In this document: positions 16,702 to 23,335 of the stretch, piece after piece
Layout of the letters: the number at the start of each line of letters is the position of its first letter
Numbering within the stretch: the first letter of the stretch is position 1
From: Bacillus sp. AFS037270
GTDB taxonomy: Bacteria > Bacillota > Bacilli > Bacillales_B > DSM-18226
Assembly: GCF_002585305.1 (NCBI RefSeq)
Contig: NZ_NUNF01000042.1
Span: 50,739 to 85,573 of the forward strand
DNA length: 34,835 nt
Direction of reading: 5' to 3'
Position numbers and translations under genes: made by a program
The notes under the pieces: model-generated
The model's database searches: none
Seen by the model: the letters and a program-made list of their open reading frames with translations, nothing else
What the model was told of the DNA's origin: nothing

Positions 16702-16749
16702 AAAATGAAACACCCTCAAGCTTTAATTGTCTTGGGGGTGTTTCATTTT
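16702..16749. terminator. bidirectional terminator
   Basis: A 19-bp stem (AAAATGAAACACCCTCAAG with a complementary arm containing one G-U pair) lies between the nitroreductase gene and yvbH. Confidence 0.9.
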
Positions 16750-17362
16750 AGTTATTGATATATTTTTCAAAAACAAATCCGAAATCCTTCACACAATATT
16801 GTTTTTTGCTATCCTCAAGCCATTGAAAGGCTGCTTGGTTAAGCATTTTGAATTGGACGACTAAATTGCTGTCGGGGCTTGTAATCCGGCCAAGAGTGGT
16901 TGAAGCAACATCAAGGCTTTGTTTAGCGAATTGCAGGCTGATTTCATTTTCATGGGAGATTTCAGAAATTTTGATTAATGCTTTATATAAGTCCTTTACT
17001 TCCTCAATATGTTTCTTGTGGACATCAATCGAGAATGGAACCGAGCCAATTTTGAATTTAATTTCAACGTCAAGATCGACAGTCCCAGCTGTTTCAAGCA
17101 TGACATCTGAAATTCGGTTTGTTGCATAACTATAGCGATGCAGCATCCGTTTTTTACTAGTCGCGCTTGTACCATCTAGATGGATAAGTGCATTATTAGT
17201 AAAGCAATATTCATCAGATTTTGATTTTATTAAGAAATAAATTTTTTCATTGTCTTCATGCATGACATAATCGTCTGCATCCACTTTATCATAATTTTCC
17301 GGTCTAATAACGGAACCTACATCACTTAATCCTAAAATATCAGCAGCCACTTTTCCAAACAT
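16748..17362 (-). CDS. yvbH: PH domain-containing protein YvbH
   Basis: A 204-aa protein that matches B. subtilis YvbH in length and sequence pattern (ADILGLSDVGSVIRP, DADDYVMHEDNEKIYFLIK, DEYCFTNNALIHLDG, VDLDVEIKFKIG, FSIDVHKKHIEEVKDLYKAL). It has a bacterial PH-like domain over about residues 1-130 and a helical YvbH-type oligomerisation region at the C terminus (about 150-204). There is no signal peptide or membrane segment, so it is cytosolic; the biochemical role is unknown. It is transcribed alone. Confidence 0.88.
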   Translation of the reverse strand: MFGKVAADILGLSDVGSVIRPENYDKVDADDYVMHEDNEKIYFLIKSKSDEYCFTNNALIHLDGTSATSKKRMLHRYSYATNRISDVMLETAGTVDLDVEIKFKIGSVPFSIDVHKKHIEEVKDLYKALIKISEISHENEISLQFAKQSLDVASTTLGRITSPDSNLVVQFKMLNQAAFQWLEDSKKQYCVKDFGFVFEKYINN

Positions 17363-17506
17363 CGAATCATCCTCACTTTATATTTTTTTTGTCTAAGCTA
17401 TGTACGAATTTAAGAGAATTAAGTTTCATACTTTTGCTCAATTTGTATATGACAGAACATTTTATGCCGGACATCAAAGCATATGCATATAATTTCATAA
17501 GATATG

Positions 17507-17536
17507 TTAACATAAAATTCAGAAATCTGATATACT
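17507..17536 (+). promoter_or_regulatory. promoter of the decayed MFS gene
   Basis: TTAACA (17507-17512) and TATACT (17531-17536) are 18 bp apart, about 30 bp before ATG 17565. Confidence 0.5.
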
Positions 17537-17564
17537 GATACAAATCAAACGGTGTGAATGGAGC

Positions 17565-17882
17565 ATGTCCGATGTACCTTTTAAGGGTTTGTTAGCGGTT
17601 TGACTGCACCAGTTTTAATTCAAAAATATAATCTTAAATGGTTACTGTGTTACACCCAATGCGAAGAAAGTAAGTTGTTGAAAACAAATAGCTTACTGTC
17701 CATATCTGACCAAATTGTGCAATTAATCGCTTGGCCTATCGGAACGATGGTAATTAGTACTATGACTTGCGGAACAATGGGGAGTAAGGGTAGCTTTTAT
17801 CTTTGCAGCTGGTCTGTTCCTATCTTTTTTTATCATTGCCATAAAGCATAAAAGAGAATTAATGATGGTGGAAAGTGACTAA
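17565..17882 (+). pseudogene. remnant of an MFS-type transporter gene
   Basis: Only fragments of coding sequence remain. A start-like segment reads MSDVPFKGLLAV before a stop. Further on, one frame reads SISDQIVQLIAWPIGTMVIS, and the next frame continues it as LAEQWGVRVAFIFAAGLF, then SFFIIAIKHKRELMMVESD and a stop at 17880-17882. Joined, these look like the last two membrane helices of a major facilitator transporter (GVRxAF-x-AG pattern). An internal deletion plus a frameshift would explain the layout. The promoter upstream and a hairpin downstream are still present. Family assignment rests on pattern only. Confidence 0.5.
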
Positions 17883-17892
17883 GTTAAACAAA

Positions 17893-17919
17893 AAGGGAAA
17901 TCACATGTTGATTTCCCTT
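17893..17919. terminator. 11-bp hairpin just before the EmrE-type transporter gene
   Basis: AAGGGAAATCA pairs perfectly with TGATTTCCCTT around CATGT. There is no T run on the + strand, but on the - strand it is followed by TTTTTGTTT. It may be a decayed terminator of the pseudogene. Confidence 0.45.
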
Positions 17920-17941
17920 GAATATGAAAGGAAAGAGAAGA

Positions 17942-18910
17942 ATGCGCCCTATTATGTTAGGCATATTTGCCGCTTTCTTTTTTGCGATTACTTTTATCCT
18001 CAATAGATCAATGGATCTAGCCGGAGGAAGTTGGATTTGGAGTGCATCCTTAAGATATTTCTTTATGGTTCCATTTCTAGTTCTAATTGTAATCGGGAGG
18101 AAGAACTTTAAACCATTGTTACTTGAAATGAAAAAGCAGCCTGGTATCTGGATATTATGGAGTACAATCGGTTTTGGATTCTTCTATGCACCGATCTGCT
18201 TTTCGGCGGCATATGCACCTGGCTGGTTGATTGCCTCAACTTGGCAGATTACCATTATCTCCGGTTCTATGCTGGCACCACTTTTTTACGAAACTGTCAT
18301 GACGGAGAAAGGGGCTATTCAGTTAAGAGGAAGAATACCCTTTAAGGGTTTAGGGATGTCACTGATTATTTTACTAGGAGTTATCCTTATGCAATTGGAA
18401 CAAGCGAGTCACTTATCGCTGATGGCAATTGCCCTAGGGGTATTACCAATTATCCTTGCGTCCTTTGCCTATCCGCTGGGTAACCGGAAAATGATGGAGG
18501 TGTGCGGAGGCCGCCTAGATGTCTTTCAACGGGTATTAGGGATGACACTAGCCAGTCTGCCTTTTTGGATTGCATTATCAATCTATGGTTTGCTTACGGC
18601 TGGTTCTCCAAGCCTAGGGCAAATCACTCAATCGGGGCTTGTGGCTATATCCTCAGGAGTTATTGCCACGGTTCTTTTCTTTCAAGCCACTGATTTAGTA
18701 AGAGGTGACATGCAAAAGCTCGCTGCTGTCGAGGCTACCCAATCGATGGAGGTTTTATTTGCTGTAATGGGAGAATTATTGCTCTTAAACTCGGTGATGC
18801 CTTCAGCCGTATCCTGGAGCGGCATGGCATTAGTCATGATTGGCATGGTTTTGCAAAGCCATTTTTCTAACAAAATAGTAAAACGGAAAATTCATAATGT
18901 AAGTGTTTAA
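17942..18910 (+). CDS. EmrE/DMT-type multidrug resistance efflux transporter family protein
   Basis: A 322-aa integral membrane protein with about ten helices, twice the size of small SMR pumps, like other drug/metabolite transporters. The start of helix 1 (GIFAAFFFAITFILNRSMDLAGG) and the segment SWIWSASLRYFFMVPFLVL fit the Pfam EmrE/"multidrug resistance efflux transporter" family of Firmicutes. The substrate is unknown. ATG 17942 is preferred because AAAGGA is 9 bp upstream; the in-frame TTG 17918 lies within a hairpin. The C terminus is basic and cytosolic. It ends in a strong terminator. Confidence 0.82.
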   Translation: MRPIMLGIFAAFFFAITFILNRSMDLAGGSWIWSASLRYFFMVPFLVLIVIGRKNFKPLLLEMKKQPGIWILWSTIGFGFFYAPICFSAAYAPGWLIASTWQITIISGSMLAPLFYETVMTEKGAIQLRGRIPFKGLGMSLIILLGVILMQLEQASHLSLMAIALGVLPIILASFAYPLGNRKMMEVCGGRLDVFQRVLGMTLASLPFWIALSIYGLLTAGSPSLGQITQSGLVAISSGVIATVLFFQATDLVRGDMQKLAAVEATQSMEVLFAVMGELLLLNSVMPSAVSWSGMALVMIGMVLQSHFSNKIVKRKIHNVSV

Positions 18911-18914
18911 TAGT

Positions 18915-18955
18915 AAAAATCCTTATCAATACTCGGTGATAAGGATTTTTATTTT
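18915..18955 (+). terminator. intrinsic terminator
   Basis: AAAAATCCTTATCA pairs with TGATAAGGATTTTT, followed by ATTTT. Confidence 0.9.
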
Positions 18956-19013
18956 CTTTCTTTTAGTGCGAAGATGCTTCTATCATTGCGAGCGAAGTTT
19001 TTGAATGCCTTTT

Positions 19014-19044
19014 TTGACTTATTTAATTATCAGCTGCATATAGT
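19014..19044 (+). promoter_or_regulatory. candidate ymaF promoter
   Basis: TTGACT (19014-19019) and TATAGT (19039-19044) have a 19-bp spacer. Transcription would begin near 19051, downstream of every ATG in the frame. Confidence 0.45.
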
Positions 19045-19078
19045 TGTAACATTAAATCTACTTTATGGGGTGATTGCG

Positions 19079-19417
19079 ATTAGAAATACAGGTAAGGATG
19101 ACTTTGTCCAAGGTTTTGTGCCACATCATAACCACGGTTCAGTTGACTATACAGGTGTAAGCTCAGGGCATGTGCATCAATGTTTGGACGTTACATCACC
19201 GCCGATTCCAACTCAAGATGGAGGGCATATTCATTATACGGAAGGATATGTGCTATTTGAGGATGGACACACACACCATTATCGTGCATACTCCGGTCCA
19301 GCTATACCAGTAGGAAATGGGATGCATGTCCATTATTATGATTTCAATACTACTGAAGACAATGGCCATAGTCACCATGTAAAAGGTGTCGATCAACCAG
19401 CACCGGGATCTAAGTAA
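19079..19417 (+). CDS. ymaF: YmaF family histidine-rich protein
   Basis: About 112 aa, dominated by regularly spaced His pairs: FVPHHNHG, SSGHVHQCLD, DGGHIHYTEG, EDGHTHHYRA, GNGMHVHYYDF and DNGHSHHVKG. This six-fold GH-x-H pattern is that of the YmaF family of Bacillus, whose function is unknown; metal binding is a reasonable inference. The frame is open back to ATG 18974, but no ribosome site fits there. GGGGTG at 19067-19072 is 6 bp before an ATT codon at 19079, and a promoter-like pair lies between, so an ATT (or GTG 19071) start is likely. It is monocistronic. Confidence 0.75.
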   Translation: MRNTGKDDFVQGFVPHHNHGSVDYTGVSSGHVHQCLDVTSPPIPTQDGGHIHYTEGYVLFEDGHTHHYRAYSGPAIPVGNGMHVHYYDFNTTEDNGHSHHVKGVDQPAPGSK

Positions 19418-19424
19418 TTTGTAC

Positions 19425-19460
19425 AAAAAACCAATCTTTTTTAGTGATTGGTTTTTTCTG
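19425..19460 (+). terminator. ymaF terminator
   Basis: AAAAAACCAATC pairs with GATTGGTTTTTT. Confidence 0.9.
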
Positions 19461-19524
19461 TTAACATGTTAAAAAAATCTCACATCAAAGGAAATTTGAA
19501 GAGTTTGGCAAGAAAAACTATTCC

Positions 19525-19683
19525 TTAAATGGAAACATGTTCTAATACTAATGGATGTAATGCATTGGTGCGGTCTACGAATATAAACCCATCGTACCGC
19601 TTCCCCATGTTAGAAGGAACATAATTTCCAAAATGTTCGTATTCGGGATGATACACGACACCAATAGCTCGATGTCCAACTGT
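19525..19683 (-). pseudogene. disconnected C-terminal segment of the erythromycin esterase gene
   Basis: Directly after the TAA, in the same frame, the sequence reads TVGHRAIGVVYHPEYEHFGN, then YVPSNMGKRYDGFIFVDRTN, then ALHPLV and a stop at 19525-19527. These are the usual C-terminal motifs of the family. A single A-to-T change in an AAA codon would create the stop. Confidence 0.75.
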
Positions 19684-20778
19684 TTAGGAAAATTCTTTAC
19701 GGTTTTGATCGTTAAAAATAAGATACTGATTCATGGCTCCTGACTGATGCATGAAGTATTCCCAGCAGCCGGGTTGGGCAGGCGGAACATCCATTACTTC
19801 CAAGTTCACTCCCCATTCCGTTGAGGCAATTACGGTGCCTGTATAAGTCCCGAACCCAACGATAAATACCATGTCTTCCCCATTTTGTTCGCGAACGAGC
19901 TGCCCCACATTTACCATTCCTTCGTCCTTCATGTCAGTGGCCCGTGCATCTCCAACGTGTGTATTATGTTCCCAAATGATAACCTTTGCATCTTTGCCAT
20001 AAAACTTACTAATGGAATTTAGAGCATCAACCATGTGCCGATCACGAATGTTCCAAGATTCATCATCACTTTTCACCATGGTGCGGTAGTATTCCTCAGC
20101 ATGTGCTGTAACAAGAGCATTTACTTCCATATTGAGACTGCTCTCTTGATCATCCTCAAACTTCCATTTATTTTTTTGTATCGTGGAAAGGAGGTGGAGT
20201 GCCTCTTCCATACAGTCCTCAGATAAATAGCCGGCAGAGACAGCATAGGATTCGTTATTTCGGTTATGGGGCTCAAAACAAGCAAACGCCTTCTTAGCAG
20301 CCTCAAGTTCTGGAGAATTATTTTTTGTTAAAAAACCAACTATCTCATCAAGACTTTCCCAAAGGCTGTATACATCCAAACCATAAAATCCAACCTTTTC
20401 TGATCGATTCGTTTTTATATTAAATTCCTTTAACCACTCAATCAAGCCGATTATTTCTTGATTGGCCCACATCCATGTAGGCCAACGGTTAAAATCTTCT
20501 AATACTTCCCGTACATCCTTATTAGATGGGGAAAATCCTTTAATATATCGATTAATTGATTGGCAGGCTGGCCAATCACCTTCCACTGCAATAAAGGAAA
20601 AGCCCTTTTCTTGAATTAGCCTCTTCGTTAATTCTGCCCGAATTGTATAAAACTCTGATGTACCATGTGAAGATTCTCCAAGCAGGACGTATTTCGCATC
20701 ACCAATCGCTTCTATTAACGGATCAAGATCGTTAATAGAATGAAAGGATTTCGCATATTTCCTAAGGGATTCTATCAT
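19684..20778 (-). CDS. erythromycin esterase family protein, truncated by a premature stop
   Basis: 364 aa as read, of a family usually about 400-420 aa. Family landmarks are LLGESSHGTSEFYTIRAELT near residues 32-51 (Glu and His of the active site), FIAVEGDWPACQSINRYI near 62-79 (second Glu), and VIIWEHNTHVGDARATD near 262-278 (catalytic-region His). Members hydrolyse the macrolide lactone ring, or are uncharacterised paralogues. The TAA at 19684 is in the same frame as 52 further conserved-looking codons down to 19525, so the last eighth of the protein is lost. ATG 20778 follows AAAAGGGC. No partner gene is seen. Confidence 0.82.
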   Translation of the reverse strand: MIESLRKYAKSFHSINDLDPLIEAIGDAKYVLLGESSHGTSEFYTIRAELTKRLIQEKGFSFIAVEGDWPACQSINRYIKGFSPSNKDVREVLEDFNRWPTWMWANQEIIGLIEWLKEFNIKTNRSEKVGFYGLDVYSLWESLDEIVGFLTKNNSPELEAAKKAFACFEPHNRNNESYAVSAGYLSEDCMEEALHLLSTIQKNKWKFEDDQESSLNMEVNALVTAHAEEYYRTMVKSDDESWNIRDRHMVDALNSISKFYGKDAKVIIWEHNTHVGDARATDMKDEGMVNVGQLVREQNGEDMVFIVGFGTYTGTVIASTEWGVNLEVMDVPPAQPGCWEYFMHQSGAMNQYLIFNDQNRKEFS

Positions 20779-20911
20779 CTGCCCTTTTCATCCTTTCTAA
20801 TATTGATCTATTTTAAATAAGGTTCCCTTATTACTTTGATACTAATCCAGGACGGAATTTCCAAAAGTTCACATAACTGTCACAAACTTTCCGTTTATTC
20901 TAAAGATTCTG

Positions 20912-20920
20912 TGATACACT
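20912..20920 (+). promoter_or_regulatory. possible extended -10 promoter for the structured element
   Basis: TGaTACACT resembles an extended -10 box. No convincing -35 element is seen. The transcript would start near 20927. Confidence 0.3.
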
Positions 20921-20947
20921 AAAAGTGTAAAAAAGAAATATAAAAAG

Positions 20948-21451
20948 TTAACATCTTAGGAGGCTCAACCATTCGTGTTCGTTCCGTTATGTGAACGAGT
21001 AGTAGTAAGGTTGTACTGATCAATCATTTGGTAGGTGGAGCGATAAAAGGTCTTATAGGGATGATAAATCCAAAACAAACACCTTTCATAAAGGATATCT
21101 ATGATTTAATAGAATCTCTATCAAAGGTAGAAGCTAAGGGTTTATAGGTTAGTACCTAGTTAAACGAAATACTTTAACAAGGTATCCATAACTGAAACCA
21201 AACCTAAAAGATGTATCGCCAAGAAGCTGAATCCGAATGAGGAAAAAGAGTCTTATACGGTGTCAAAACCGAAAATGATTTGTTTCTTTTAGGAGTTTGA
21301 ATTCCATTAAACACATGCGAATTAATTCCTACAACGGAACAAACACACATCGGCTGAGTTTTCAAAGTGTCGCTTAGCTTAAAAAACTAAACGGAAATAA
21401 TCATTTGAAAATCATTAGCTGGTGTCATGGTTGGGTCTCCTAAGCTGTTAA
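20948..21451 (+). ncRNA. candidate large structured non-coding RNA or inverted-repeat element
   Basis: A 504-bp stretch without a credible gene. Its ends are long inverted repeats: 20948-20972 pairs with 21427-21451 at 24 of 25 positions, with core CTTAGGAGGCTCAACCAT against ATGGTTGGGTCTCCTAAG. Two of the three differences from perfect symmetry are G-U pairs in RNA. Inside are further hairpins. TTCGTTC/GAACGAG spans 20977-21000. AAAGGT/ACCTTT encloses GGAT/ATCC at 21046-21086. A 15-bp interrupted stem (GTTA, TACCT and GTTAAA with their partners) spans 21148-21192. CGGT/ACCG lies at 21258-21271. GTTCCGTT (20981) could alternatively pair with AACGGAAC (21333). A terminator follows at 21459. A MITE-like element is the alternative. 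No Rfam class is recognised. Confidence 0.45.
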
Positions 21452-21458
21452 TTAAATG

Positions 21459-21495
21459 AAGGAGTTACTTCTTTATTGAGGTAGCTTCTTTTTAT
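21459..21495 (+). terminator. intrinsic terminator following the structured element
   Basis: GAAG and TACTTC pair with GAGGTA and CTTC across an uneven bulge, followed by TTTTTATT. No protein gene lies immediately upstream, which supports transcription of the element. Confidence 0.5.
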
Positions 21496-21576
21496 TAATT
21501 TAAATTTTGAATTAAAGGTTTTGAGTATAGTTGATAAAAAATTAGGGAAAATAATCCTCGAAAAGGAGTGATGGTA

Positions 21577-21720
21577 ATGATTAAGAAAAAACAACCAACC
21601 GTTGCACCAGGGATGGATGACCAAGAAGAACTAAATGCGAGTGCAACTGAGAAAGAAGTAGAAGAAGGGGAGTACACTAGTGTGACAACCCTCTCCTACG
21701 ATGAAGTTGACCCAAGTTGA
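21577..21720 (+). CDS. hypothetical acidic protein, 47 aa
   Basis: A small gene that begins MIKKKQPTVAPGMDDQEELN and ends TLSYDEVDPS. After a basic N terminus it is strongly acidic and probably disordered. AAAAGGAGTG is 8 bp before ATG 21577; the in-frame ATG 21571 is too close to that site. Proteins of this look (K-rich start, TTLSYDE-like end) occur in Bacillus, but no function is known to me. It is flanked by terminators on both sides, so it is its own unit. Confidence 0.6.
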   Translation: MIKKKQPTVAPGMDDQEELNASATEKEVEEGEYTSVTTLSYDEVDPS

Positions 21721-21727
21721 TCCATTT

Positions 21728-21755
21728 ACTGCCTTAATATGAGGCAGTTTTCTTT
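21728..21755 (+). terminator. intrinsic terminator
   Basis: ACTGCCT pairs with AGGCAGT, followed by TTTTCTTT. Confidence 0.8.
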
Positions 21756-21845
21756 ATGAACAAAGAAAAGTAAGCATTTAAATATAAATAGCAGCTTAAA
21801 TTCATTATACTATTAGTAAGATGCTATACTGAAAGGGGAAAGATA

Positions 21846-22763
21846 ATGTCGGGGACACAAGAGATCAGTTTAATTGACCAGAAAGAGGCCATCATGGCTA
21901 AGATTCAACACAAAGGGTTGACGAAGAAGAAGATTTTCCAGAGGGCTCTATTAATCACGCTGGGGGCCATTCTAATGTCTGTAGGGTTGGAAATATTCCT
22001 TGTCCCCAATAATGTAATAGATGGCGGTATTACCGGCATTTCCATCATGTTGTCCTATATTACAGGCTGGAAACTAGGGGTGTTCCTATTTCTTTTTAAT
22101 ATTCCTTTTATCTTTTTAGGCTACAAACAAATTGGAAAGACCTTCGCATTATCCACTCTATATGGAATTGTCATTCTTTCGGTTACAACTACACTCCTTC
22201 ATCCAGTTCCAGCTTTTACACAAGATATACTACTTGCCACCGTTTTTGGGGGAATCCTGCTCGGCGTTGGAGTAGGTTTGGTTATTCGCTATGGAGGTTC
22301 TTTAGATGGAACCGAAATTTTGGCCATTCTTTTCAATAATAAACTTCCCTTCTCTGTTGGAGAAATTATCATGTTTTTTAATTTGTTCATCTTAGGAAGC
22401 GCGGGATTTGTTTTTTCGTGGGATCGGGCTATGTATTCTTTAATTGCCTATTTTGTCGCATACAAAACAATTGATATCACCATTACTGGACTTGATGAAT
22501 CTAAGTCTGTTTGGATTATTAGTGACAATGCCAGCCAAATTGGTGATGCTATTATGAATCGTTTAGGTCGTGGAGTCACCTACTTGAATGGGGAGGGTGC
22601 CTATTCTGGTGATGAGAAAAAGGTAATTTTTTGTGTGATAAACCGTCTTGAGGAAGCAAAATTAAAGGAAATTGTAACAGAGAATGACGGCAATGCGTTT
22701 TTAGCGGTGGCGGATATTGCGGAAGTACGGGGTGGAAGATTTAAGAAAAGAGACATCCATTAG
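21846..22763 (+). CDS. YitT family membrane protein (second copy in window)
   Basis: A 305-aa YitT-family protein (DUF161 plus DUF2179). It has a longer cytosolic N terminus (about 30 residues) than the copy at 14700. Membrane helices run from about residue 33 to 205, with NNVIDGGITGISIMLSYITG and GGILLGVGVGLVIRYGGSLDG as the family glycine motifs. A soluble C-terminal domain from about residue 218 (SVWIISDNASQIGDAIMNRL to AVADIAEVRG) matches DUF2179. ATG 21846 follows AAAGGGG; ATG 21894 is an alternative. The transported molecule, if any, is not known. Confidence 0.85.
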   Translation: MSGTQEISLIDQKEAIMAKIQHKGLTKKKIFQRALLITLGAILMSVGLEIFLVPNNVIDGGITGISIMLSYITGWKLGVFLFLFNIPFIFLGYKQIGKTFALSTLYGIVILSVTTTLLHPVPAFTQDILLATVFGGILLGVGVGLVIRYGGSLDGTEILAILFNNKLPFSVGEIIMFFNLFILGSAGFVFSWDRAMYSLIAYFVAYKTIDITITGLDESKSVWIISDNASQIGDAIMNRLGRGVTYLNGEGAYSGDEKKVIFCVINRLEEAKLKEIVTENDGNAFLAVADIAEVRGGRFKKRDIH

Positions 22764-22777
22764 CAGGAAACCGTAGA

Positions 22778-22888
22778 ATGGTGTCGGAATTATTGGGGAT
22801 TTTTGTAACTTTTATAATTATATTGTCGTTAATTCAGGAAATAAAAATAGATTTCATGGATGTTTTGTCGTACTATGCGCTTACCTAG
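22778..22888 (+). CDS. possible 36-residue membrane peptide
   Basis: An open frame MVSELLGIFVTFIIILSLIQ continuing as EIKIDFMDVLSYYALT. It has one strongly hydrophobic segment (residues 5-20) and an acidic tail. The ribosome site is weak (AGGA, 9 bp upstream). It lies just after the second YitT gene and before a terminator. Coding is uncertain. Confidence 0.25.
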   Translation: MVSELLGIFVTFIIILSLIQEIKIDFMDVLSYYALT

Positions 22889-22921
22889 GAAATAGTTTTA
22901 GCAAAAAATGAAATATTTCTG

Positions 22922-22956
22922 AAAAAGATGACAGAGTGGTCTGCCATCTTTTTTGT
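22922..22956. terminator. bidirectional terminator
   Basis: AAAAAGATGaCAG pairs with CTGcCATCTTTTT (one mismatch). It separates converging yitT-like and csgA genes. Confidence 0.85.
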
Positions 22957-22958
22957 TT

Positions 22959-23210
22959 TTAGAGCAAAAGCTCATATACCTCATTGAGTTGATAAGCTCG
23001 TTTTTCATCTTGAGCCTCTTTTGCGTGGTTAATTTCTTTGGGTAATATGTTATTTAAAAAATGGATTTCCTTTTGGGTTAAATCCCTGACAAAAGGGCCT
23101 TCAGATTTGTAAGTGCCTTCAATGAGTTTCTTATATATAAATCTTCCTTCGGAGTGATCGTCCGTATAATTGGATAATATTTCTTTTAAGTACGCCAAAG
23201 TGTTATCCAT
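22959..23210 (-). CDS. csgA: sigma-G-dependent sporulation protein CsgA
   Basis: An 83-aa protein that aligns from end to end with B. subtilis CsgA (82 aa), a small acid-soluble-type protein made in the forespore under sigma-G. It begins MDNTLAYLKEILSNY, has the central FVRDLTQKEIHFLNNILPKE, and ends RAYQLNEVYELLL, all close to CsgA as I recall it. The start at 23210 matches that alignment and follows AAAGGATGGG; the longer frame from 23231 adds seven residues. It indicates an endospore former. No clear sigma-G promoter was identified by eye. Confidence 0.82.
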   Translation of the reverse strand: MDNTLAYLKEILSNYTDDHSEGRFIYKKLIEGTYKSEGPFVRDLTQKEIHFLNNILPKEINHAKEAQDEKRAYQLNEVYELLL

Positions 23211-23297
23211 GTAGTCATCCCATCCTTTCACCTTGTTAGTTATTTTTCATCGAAAGGACAATAATATACATAATCAATGGTGTGGATTATTTAATAT

Positions 23298-23328
23298 AAA
23301 AAACCTACTTTTGTGTTAAAAAGTAGGC
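23298..23328 (-). terminator. methyltransferase gene terminator
   Basis: On the - strand CCTACTTTT pairs with AAAAGTAGG, followed by TTTTTTATA. Confidence 0.85.
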
Positions 23329-23335
23329 GGTCTTC

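Noticed and set aside
17600..17851. 83-codon ORF as an intact gene
   Set aside because: Its frame matches transporter-like sequence only in the middle and the match continues in another frame, so it is part of a pseudogene.
20958..20994. Mini-ORF with a perfect AGGAGG before ATT, encoding IRVRSVM, as a macrolide-type leader peptide
   Set aside because: The esterase gene is on the other strand, so attenuation is impossible; AGGAGG is part of the closing helix and the start codon is non-standard.
20995..21147. Fifty-codon open frame inside the structured element (contains INPKQTPFIKDIYDLIESLS)
   Set aside because: There is no start codon with a fitting ribosome site and no family match; the hairpins run across it. 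It could be a decayed fragment but is not supported as a gene.
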